Shown here: positions 55,901 to 64,000 of the stretch, piece by piece
Position numbering within the stretch: the stretch's first letter is position 1
Layout: every line of letters starts with the position of its first letter
Source: Brachionus manjavacas
Taxonomy: Eukaryota; Rotifera; Eurotatoria; Ploima; Brachionidae
NCBI GenBank assembly: GCA_019054805.1
Contig: JAHQIY010000018.1
Span: 806,001-870,000 of the forward strand
Direction of reading: 5' to 3'
Length of the DNA stretch: 64,000 bases
Notes under the pieces: generated by a model
Seen by the model: the letters and a program-made list of their open reading frames with translations, nothing else
What the model was told of the DNA's origin: nothing
Database searches by the model: none
Made by a program: the position numbers and the translations under genes

Positions 55901-58730
55901 TCAAATTTAGGTGTCAGCTTTATTTCCAATGGAAATATCCGGTGCGGATGATTTTTTAAATAAAAACAAATTTATTAATAGATTTTAAACTAAAGATAAG
56001 TTTCGTTTTTAAGAAATTCTTGTGAGGTTCGCGAACTATTAATGAGTTTTTGTCAAGTGTAATTATTTTTTTTGTTAACTTTTAATTTATAAACAATCTT
56101 TTAAACAAGCTCCCGATAAATACATCAAATACCATAGAAAGTCAAAAGGAAGAATTTTTCCAAAAGACAAAATAAATACAAAAACCCTAAAACTAATTGA
56201 AAAAAAAATCTAGAAAAAATGTAGAAATAATAGAGACCTTAAGTGACTAAAAAAAATTTTATAATCTTATTTTTCTCTTTTGGATTTAAGCTTTAAATGA
56301 ACAAAAATTGAACTTATTGATGCAGTACCAAGTATCTGAATCTAAATCAGACATATGAAGTAATAGAAAATGAAATTTAAATTGAGAATTCGAGTTTTCT
56401 TTATTTTGTCACACTGTCAAATTTTTTTTTAATTTTATTTAAGAAAGTTTATTAAAAATTCTATTATTTGGTTGTTCAATAATTTTTTTTCTTCAAAAAA
56501 AGACCAAGGCCAATATTTGTGATTCAAATTAATAGTTTGAAATTTTCAAATCAAAAATATTTTTTAAATTAATAAATTAAATTAGAGTCCTTTTTTTACT
56601 CAAATCAATAAATTTAGTTATTTAGACACTTATTATAATTTAGATTTTTAAAGTATCCTTAAATTTTATAAAATTTCTAAATATAAGAAATAAAACTTTA
56701 TATCTTGAATGACTCTTGTTAGCATGAAAAAACGGAGGCTAAATTAATTTATTTCCTAGTAGACAAAATTACCAATGTGTCAGAAAAATATTAATATATT
56801 AAATAAAATGACGGATTGATCAATCGATCTCTATCGCGTGAAGAATACAAAAAGTTTTTCATTATCCAAGACAATATGGTTTTCATTAAAATCGCAAAGG
56901 TTATACTTTAGATTTCCTGCTAATAAATCTAGACAAAAAAAAATTTTTTTGTGAATTTTTAGTAAAATAATGATAAAATCTTTTTAATAAAAAAAAAAAT
57001 TTTTAATTAAAAATAAAATTAAAACGAAAAACTGCGGTGAACGAAAGAAAAAATAAGTAAAATCAACTTTTAATTCATTTAAAAAAAAATTAAAAAAAAA
57101 TTTGCCTATTTTTTCCTCCTATTCCAAATGCCGGGCTATCTGATGAATATTTTTTATTAGTATAAAAAAACTATTTGTTGTGAAAAATTTACAATTTTTT
57201 TACTAGTGTTAATTAAATAAATAATTAAGAAAAACATTTTTCATTGATTTTTTCAAAGGTAAATTTGGAGCTGTTTACATTGGTGACTTGATGGCATCAT
57301 TTAACCCGACAAGCGTGGTCCGGTGCGTGATAAAAACACTGCAGATGAAAAAAACGGCGTCCAAACGCGAAGAAATCCTGAAGCAGGCTACATCAACACC
57401 AAATGTGCACCAACACAACTCAATGGACGCCGAGGACCACTTTATGGAACAAGAGTTCTACAACGAAATAAGCCTGTACTCTAGTCTAAGAAACCGCTTC
57501 ATTGCCAATCTCATAGGCGTGCACACAAGGGACGACAACTGCGACGAGGTCAACGACTCGGCCAGCATGCTCACTGACCATTTCAGCCTGGTGCCCCAAT
57601 GCATGCTGTTCGAACATTTGAACCATGGCGACCTGCACGAGTGGTTAATTCAGCGAGGCCAGAGTGCAGCAGGCCACATGAACCAAATGGGCAGTCAGTC
57701 AAACTTGTCGGCAGTGAGCAGCAGCATTGGCGGCGCCAGCACCAATTTTATGAACATACAGCAGCAGCAGAGAAACGTGGCCGACTTTTTGTACATTGGC
57801 CAACAGATAGCCTCCGGAATGGAGTATCTGTCTTCGCAGAACTTCATACACAAGGACTTGGCCACGCGCAACATTCTAATGAGCGACAATTTGACCATCA
57901 AGATCAGCATTGACCTAATAGCCCAGTACAAAGAAGTGTACGCCAAGGACTACTACAAATTTCAGACTAAGACCATGCCTGTTAGATGGATGGCTCCGGA
58001 GGCGCTGCTCTACGGCAGGTATTCCCAGTACTCGGACGTCTGGTCCTATGGGGTCACTTTGTGGGAAATTTTCAACTACGCATGTCAGCCGTACTCTGGA
58101 TGCACTAATCCCGAGGCCATTGAGATGATCCGCGACAGACAATTGCTGCTCATGCCCGAGGAATGTCCACAAAGGGCCTATGCACTGATGCTCGAGTGCT
58201 GGCACGAGATTCCCACCCAGCGACCCACTTTTGGCGAAATCCTAAACAGATTGAGAAATTGGGAAAATTATTATCTATTCAATAATCACCAGGGCAATTA
58301 TCAGCCAAGTTTACCATCTGTGGGTCAGCCGATGCCTTTTCAAATGACCGCTTCCTACTCGACCAATTCTCACAACAGCAAGAGCTCTTCCCTCCTAGGC
58401 AACACAGTATCGACTGGTCTGACCGCTTCGCCGCCGGCCATGCCGCCGCCAATGATCACCCAGTACCAAAATGGTCTCACCACCACCACTCTGCTGCAGC
58501 AGAACTCCTATTTTTCGCCGAGTAAAAACTCGACCAACATTTTTGCCAGCAAATTCAACTCAGGCGCCAAAATATCGCCGCCGTCCTCCACTCTAAACGC
58601 TGTTTCTCAGCCTAGATTTTACCGCGATGATCCGACCAATTCCCTCAGGGCCAGTCAACGAAATTTTCACTCGAACACAAATAATTTTATGGCCAACATT
58701 CCGGCACATGCTGAAAATTATGATTTATAG
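52936..58730 (+). CDS. ROR: ROR-family receptor tyrosine kinase
   Basis: Two exons, 52936-54634 and 57259-58730 (CAAAG|GT junction in the glycine loop); 1056 residues. Signal peptide 1-30; Ig domain about 35-140 (Cys56, Trp76, Cys117); Frizzled cysteine-rich domain about 190-319; kringle Cys344-Cys418 (NYCRNPD, EPWCFTTD); TM about 430-457; kinase from about 557: glycine loop GKGKFG, Lys592 (VIKTL), alphaC Glu about 636, HKDLATRN (Asp766), RWMAPEAL, DVWSYGVTLWE. This domain set is unique to ROR, a Wnt5-type non-canonical Wnt co-receptor. Odd: where ROR kinases have DLG, this one has IDLIA, with one extra residue between the HKD Asp and the DL Asp (19 instead of 18), so metal binding or activation may be impaired. 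The Ser/Thr/Pro/Asn-rich tail (about 925-1056) ends in MANIPAHAENYDL. Coding GC is far above the flanks. Confidence 0.95.
54712..55890. repeat. Satellite array, about 163-bp unit, in the ROR intron
   Basis: The word GGTCAATTTGTTTTTTGAAT recurs with its G-T-C at 54731, 54894, 55058, 55220, 55383, 55545 and 55708: seven units spaced 162-164 bp, each also containing AAGGAAGAATGTTTATC and GGAGAAGGGTAA. A truncated eighth unit with an internal deletion ends near 55890. Units are nearly identical, indicating recent amplification or homogenisation. No coding potential. Confidence 0.92.
55891..57258 (+). other. Remainder of the ROR intron
   Basis: AT-rich intron sequence after the satellite, ending in TTTTTTCAAAG. 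No additional exon is needed for the kinase domain, since the flanking exons join in phase inside the glycine loop. Confidence 0.5.
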
Positions 58731-60249
58731 AGAAAAAAAAAATTTTTAATTTAAGTTTTATTTAAAAAAGACAGTATTGTATGTGATGGTAAGGTCTGGG
58801 GTCCGTGTCAAAGCTTGCATTGGGTGGTGATGTTTTTTTGTTGTCGTCTCAATCTTAGCCTTTTTTTTGGTATTCACTATGAATTTTTTAAATCAATTAA
58901 AATTAATTTTTAATACTCTCAATTGTAATCGTTTATAAAAAAATTATTTTTTTTAAAAAGTTAAAAAAAAACTCGAAATTTTGAGATTTTTTTATTTGTT
59001 TGTTCTATGTTCATGGTTGTTTTATGTGTATTATTAAATAATTAAAGTTGTTTTTTTTTATAAAGTTATTGAATAAAATTTTTTAAAATTCATCATCATC
59101 TACATCAGTTACTAGTTTATCATTTAAAAAATCAATTAAAAAAGTTAATAAAAAATTTTAATTTTAGTTCAGCATCGCTCTGAAATATTTAAAACAATCA
59201 ATTCAAAAAAAGTGAAATGTTTCATGTAAATTGTAAAAGAGCCGAAAAGATCGCTTTTGCTTGTAGTTTTTTAAGAATTTTGAAGATTTAATGGTCTTTC
59301 GGTAGAAAGAGTTTTTATTTGAAAATAATAAAAAAAATTTAAAAATTTTGCCTTTTTCTGCTTTTTCAATTGAGTGGTAATTTTTTTAATTGTTATTTTA
59401 TTAAATGATTTAATTTATAATAAAAAAACAGTTTTAATATTAAAAAAAGACACATGTGTATTTATATAAATTTAGCTTATACACCCCCCGAATTATTTCA
59501 AATTTGAATTAGGATTTAAAAAATTCGCCCCTTTTGTTATAGATGACTGGGTTTAAATTTCGAAAAAAACTGATAAATATTCAAAATCTACTTAAATTTA
59601 CACCAGGATGTTTTAATATTTATTTATTTTTAATTGTGTGTTTTTGGAAAATATAAATATAAATTAAAAAAAACATTCAATTGATAATTTATAATTTCAG
59701 ATTAATTTAAAAGTTAATTGTGAAAACTTTAGCTTAACGTATCTTTATGAATGAATCTTAAGGATTGACAAAATTCGAATAAATGATAAAATTGAAAAAG
59801 GTTTATAAATTAAATTTTGTAAAGCTTTAAATTCTCTTGCTAAATCACTTGGCCTCAGTCTTTAGGTTTTGTGAAATTCACTACAAAATGATAAAAAGAA
59901 CAGGAAAAAATGTAAAGAAAATGCAAAAACTTATTTTCTAAAAGCTTTAAATTAGTTCAGTAAATAGAACATAATGCAACATTCAAAGTTACTTCAAATA
60001 TCAAGGTCTACTAAATTGGCAGAGTTTAGCAGAAATTAAATGTCTATATAATTGCAGAGATTTTGCGAATCATTAGCAGACTTTTACAGTTTATGCGACT
60101 TTGAATGCTGCACCATGCTGCATGCATTATTATTTTATGTGTAAAGTGGGTGACAACTTTTGATAAGTGATTTTTTCCTCATTAATATTATATATCTTAA
60201 ATTCTTTGAAATTATCAACTCAAGAACTTCATCAAAAATCAATCTCATT
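58731..60249. other. ROR 3' flank and spacer
   Basis: Contains the presumed ROR 3' UTR; AATAAA at about 59071-59076 is a plausible poly(A) signal. The rest to 60.2 kb is AT-rich without a recognised gene. Confidence 0.4.
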
Positions 60250-60604
60250 CGGACAATAAAAGGCCTGAAACTCAAAAATTCCTTGGCTCTATGAAAAATT
60301 GTTTTCAAAAGCTTTATCCGTTCAATCTTCGATTATGCTTTTATTCCACTATGTTGTTCGACACAAAAAATTTCATCAGACCTCCAAAAACTCCAAAACA
60401 AAATATTTAGACACATTAAATACTTAGATTTCAAAACATTTGTTTCTACACAAAAACTTATTAACAAAAACTATAACATGTTTATTAGAAATTTTAAACT
60501 TAACTCATTTTATTTACTAACGCTGGGCTAAAAAGAAAGACTAAATTCCATTCTGAGCAGCCTGAGGTTCTCCTCGAATTTATTTAGAAAATAAATAAAT
60601 AAAT
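60250..60604 (+). mobile_element. LINE 3'-end fragment (second family)
   Basis: The plus strand reads KSFIRSIFDYAFIPL, CCSTQKISSDLQKLQNKIF, RHIKYLDFKT, YNMFIRNFKLNSFY, then a stop and an AAATAAATAAATA tail at 60588-60604. The 'yrSifDYafiPl....s..l.klQnkilr.ik' pattern marks the C-terminal part of a LINE RT. Its tail lacks the GAGC/GCTC stem-loop of the family at 1-3240, so it is a different family. Confidence 0.65.
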
Positions 60605-60950
60605 ATCTTAAATTCGTTTTAAATTTTTATATAAGAGAGGGTACGTCGAAAAAAAAGCTTCTTTTGTTTGATGTGCTTATCTTTTTGAGGCTGAGAAATG
60701 ACTTCAAAAAATATTCAGGGGCAAATGGTGAGATCTAGACAAATTTGAAATTTGCTTTTGGTCGCTTTTTAATTTGGGATTTAAGTAAATTTAATTTTTT
60801 TGAGAAACTATTTCCTGCATTTTTAATTTCAAATCTTCATAATTGAAATTAAATTCTTAAGTAAATCTTGAATGAGTTTAATTAGAAATTTGAAAAAAAT
60901 ATTGAAAATTCTTTTTTTTAACTTTGAAATAATTAAATTCTTTTTTTGTT

Positions 60951-60982
60951 TATTTGTACCGAGCTAATGCTCCTTCAGAATA
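60951..60982 (-). mobile_element. Isolated 3' tail of the LINE family at 1-3240
   Basis: TTTGTACCGAGCTAATGCTC plus CTTCAG is the reverse complement of the family's terminal stem-loop with an ATTA loop, the same variant as at 25821. No coding remnant attached. Confidence 0.55.
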
Positions 60983-61177
60983 AAAATATATGTAAAAAAA
61001 ATTAAATAATTCAATTAGATTTTTAAATTTATGTAGAGGGGAGGTCAAAATCTTGGGGCAAATTAAGTGATAAGATTTCGAATTTCCTCACCTTTTACTA
61101 GATTTTAAATTATTTTAAAAGTCAAGTCATAACTTAGACTTTATTCAAATGAAAATGTTTTGCCAAGTGCTGGATTT

Positions 61178-61466
61178 TTTCACAAAAATCAAAATGTTAT
61201 TTATTCTATCATAATAGAGTGTTAAGAATTAATTTTGTTCTAATTTTTATTAAATTTGTTGATAAGTTTAATAGGCACCTTCTTTAATGATGAAGGAATT
61301 GTGATCTTTTGTAAAAATTTTCATATCTATTTTTTTAAATTACAAGTTAAGGTCATTCAAGCCATGACTTAGACTTGCTTCAAATGAAAATGTGTAGCCA
61401 AATGTTGGATTTATTCAAACACAAGTATTTATAGTGTTATGGAAATAAAATGAGTGTTTACATTTT
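61178..61466 (+). repeat. Direct repeat, left copy (partner 63536-63803)
   Basis: CACAAAAATCAAAATGTTAT through GAGTGTTTACATTT is repeated 2.36 kb downstream with only small differences (the right copy lacks about 20 bp around 61345). A shorter related unit (TTCAAATGAAAATG.TT.GCCAA.TG.TGGATTT) occurs just before at 61140-61178 and again at the end of each copy, so the block has an internal tandem component. Confidence 0.75.
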
Positions 61467-62489
61467 ATTTTTCCTTCTTTTTTTGTTATTGTTGCTCTCT
61501 AGTTGGTTACTTTTCAAAAAAATCAATTCAAAAATTAATTTATTATTATTATTTTTGTTTAAAATAAACTTTTTAAATTTAAATTTAATTCAAATGATTT
61601 CAATATTGTAAATAATTTCTAAGAACAATATGGTTTATTTTCATTTCAACACAGATTCTTATCAACACAGAATAACGCTGAATTTTGCATTCAAAATTTT
61701 AAATTTTGATCAACCGTCATCAAAATACGGTTGGATTGATCTCAATAACAAACTGTTTCTAAATGAAGTAAGAAGTCTAAATTATGAACTGAGAAACAAG
61801 AGTTATTGAGGTTTAAAATCTAAGTAAGGTGCAAATAAATTTGAATACCTTTTTCAAGACTTATAAACAAGTTTGTAAGTATAAGAAAAGACTTAAATAT
61901 AAACCACTTTAAATTATCAATTTTTAATAATATTAATATAATTTGTGCAAAAACAATATGTTTTTTTTACAAAATATATATATTTGAATTTGTATTTAAT
62001 TTTTATTATGATTTATATTTTAAAATTATTTTAACAAATGAGGTTTTGATCAGGTTATCATTATAAGTTACCTAATAGTGTTGATTATAGGCATTAGCCT
62101 CATGATCAGACTTGGAATTAAAAAAAAAATTAAAGAACTTTCACAGATCTAATTTTAGACTTTTAGAAAAAAAGTTATTTAATTTTTATTTTCACTTCGT
62201 TCTATTCTTTTGTACTGAACTTCACAAAACTTAGGCTCTTTATTCTTTAAAATTTTTCAATAAAAGATTTAATAAAGACTCTTAATATTTGTGCACAATA
62301 TTTTTAGTAAAATTCCACAGAAATAGTAAAAAACCCATAAATATATATAAAAATAATAATATTAATTTTGTGTCAATTTTTTTATTTAAAATTAATATAA
62401 ATAGTAAGAATACCCAAAAAAAATTGATTTTTCCATTTAATCAATAAAAAAAAAATTTTAGTAAAAAAATTAAAAAAAATTATCAAAAA

Positions 62490-63310
62490 ATTTAATTTTT
62501 TTTCCTAGTACAACCATTTGAGCAATAAAAACCTCTTTTTTTCTTCATTGGGGCATTACAAGTTTTACAAATATTCTCTATTGATAAAGCTGCATTCTTT
62601 AAATATCTTTTAGATGATGTTGGAGCTTGTTCAAGTTCTTTGTCCGAACCTCTTCAGATTCAAGTATGGCATTCTCTTCATTCTGTCATAAATCTTTGAT
62701 AAATTGAATAAAAAAATAACAAAGTTATTTTACAAATATCTAATTTAAACATAATGTAATTAATTCAATAAAAGAGTTTATTAAAAAATGAACAATTTAA
62801 ATTTTAAAAAAAATACAGATAAATACTATTTTGTTTTGCTGCAATCACTCGGAGAATAAAGAAATTGGTTGTTGACGGTAAAACTTGACTTTCTTTTTTA
62901 ATTACTTGTCTCTTACTTGAATTGACATCTTCATCTGATTCAATACCAACTACCAGGTTTTGCGAAATATCTGATGGCTGTTATTCATTGTGCACCTTTT
63001 TCTTTTATTACAAAAAGGAATGTTCATACCAATACTACTGAATTCCATGAGCTTAAGTCTAAATGAGCATCCAAATATGTGACCATAGCAATAATTTTTC
63101 AACCAAAATTAACACGTACATATGCTAAGTTTCCAATTGTTTTTGTTAATATCGATAATACTAATTTCACATAAATCTTGAATCATTTTTTCAGAATTAT
63201 TCCATGGCTTTATTTCCAATTTTTTTTAAATACCCATTGAATTCATCTCTAGTTAAACTCAAATTGCTTCCGCGTTTGACCATGTAAATATCTTCTTTCA
63301 TCTGTTGAAT
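62490..63310 (-). pseudogene. Decayed coding relic with a C-terminal zinc-ribbon-like motif
   Basis: From 63310 downward the minus strand gives MKEDIYMVKRGSNLSLTRDE, a frame change, NYCYGHIFGCSFRLKLMEF, then VVGIESDEDVNSSKRQVIKK, another change, and finally LEQAPTSSKRYLKNAALS, ENICKTCNAPMKKKRGFYC and SNGCTRKK with a stop at about 62505. The last part has C-x2-C-x10-C-x3-C spacing, a plausible single zinc site. Interruptions by stops and frame changes could be introns or decay; I could not assemble a clean model. It lies between the two direct repeats and could be cargo or the body of a mobile element. Family not recognised. Confidence 0.35.
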
Positions 63311-63535
63311 TTGTTTCGATTTTGTTCCAATACATGTAATAAATATTTTTCTGAAATAATAGGTGCCTGAAGAAATTATTTAAAATTTAAAATATTTACA
63401 GCAATTCTTTCATTTGTATCTATATCAGTAAAAATTGTGACAATTATAACAAAATATGTAATGAATCAATTTAATCTAAAAAAGTTTAAAAAGTTCCATT
63501 AACATCAAATTTGTTATACTCAATACTAATTTGCT

Positions 63536-63803
63536 ACACAAAAATCAAAATGTTATTTATTCTATCATAATAGAGTGTTAAGAATTAATTTTGTTCTAAT
63601 TTTTATTAAATTTGTTGATAAGTTTAATAGGGACCTTCTTTAATGATGAAGGAATTGTGATCTTTTTTAAAAATTTTCATATCTATTAAAGTCATTCTAG
63701 CCATGACTTAGACTTGCTTCAAATGAAAATGTGTAGCCAAATGTTGGATTTATTCAAACACAAGTATTTATAATGTTTTGGAAACAAAATGAGTGTTTAC
63801 ATT
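63536..63803 (+). repeat. Direct repeat, right copy (partner 61178-61466)
   Basis: Right-hand copy, starting CACAAAAATCAAAATG and ending GTTTACATTT. Followed by A-rich sequence to the window end. Together the copies bound a 2.6-kb block. They might be LTRs, but no primer-binding site, polypurine tract or pol motif was seen. Confidence 0.75.
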
Positions 63804-64000
63804 TAAACAAAGAGAAATAAAAAGAACAAAAAAAAACATTAACAAACAAAAAAAAGTTCGTGTTTACATTTTTTTCTTTCAAACAATTCGATAAAAAGTC
63901 GAATTTTAACTCAATTAAAAAAACATTCACAACATGTAAACCGAGAGAAAAAGAAAAAAATTTAAATCCAAAAAAAAAAAAAAAATTTTTTATTCATTTC

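Noticed and set aside
53004..58205. Several other-frame open stretches over the ROR exons (for example 53926-54510 minus)
   Set aside because: Shadows of high-GC coding exons; composition-driven and without recognisable motifs.
61178..63803. LTR retrotransposon
   Set aside because: The repeats do not start TG and end CA, and no primer-binding site, polypurine tract, protease, RT or integrase motif is visible between them.
1..64000. CRISPR arrays, operons, ribosome-binding sites and other prokaryotic features
   Set aside because: All genes are intron-containing animal genes; the only short regular repeats are microsatellites, the ROR intron satellite and the coding VNTR.

Overview
The window is AT-rich (roughly three quarters A+T) eukaryotic nuclear DNA. 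Genes have many short GT-AG introns (about 40-100 bp) and coding islands clearly richer in G+C than the surrounding T/A-run sequence. The gene set is that of an animal: a ROR receptor tyrosine kinase, GIPC, PARN, RPA2, glutaryl-CoA dehydrogenase, an SH3BGR-like protein and a full-length adenylate kinase 9 (a ciliary-type protein). Compact genes, low GC and ciliary biology would fit a small-genome spiralian such as a monogonont rotifer, but the species is an inference the sequence alone does not prove.

Layout: 1-3240 is a decayed non-LTR retrotransposon. 3575-3990 is a coding relic. 4.7-9.4 kb holds a Crinkler-like P-loop NTPase gene preceded by a second, divergent copy of its two leader exons. 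9.6-10.2 kb holds a broken copy of an AK9 exon and a dispersed repeat. 10.7-19.3 kb is AK9 (minus, 12 exons). 19.9-21.2 kb has WD40-like and unassigned relics. 22.0-23.1 kb is GIPC (minus, 4 exons). Three tRNA-Thr(UGU) genes lie at 26.4, 29.2 and 32.5 kb, the first two flanking PARN (plus, 13 exons). 33.2-35.5 kb is an SH3BGR-like gene with a large acidic minisatellite-encoded tail. 35.7-37.3 kb is GCDH (minus, 7 exons) and 37.7-38.7 kb RPA2 (minus, 6 exons). 38.7-52.6 kb is mostly AT-rich spacer with retrotransposon fossils, a 117-bp-armed foldback element and a small unrecognised multi-exon gene near 44 kb. 52.9-58.7 kb is ROR (plus, 2 exons) with a 163-bp satellite in its intron. 60-64 kb holds retrotransposon tails, a pair of about 265-bp direct repeats and a relic with a C-terminal zinc-ribbon-like motif.

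Exon models were built by hand from open frames, GT/AG sites, phase consistency and remembered family architecture; no search was run. The genes are functionally unrelated housekeeping and signalling genes, with no operon logic. The most unusual locus is the Crinkler-like gene: its leader exons are duplicated, the second half of the second leader exon differs at 35 of 90 bases between copies while the adjacent intron start differs at about 3 of 49, and both leaders are in splice phase with the same body exon. The SH3BGR tail is a nested repeat whose units differ only by multiples of 21 bp.
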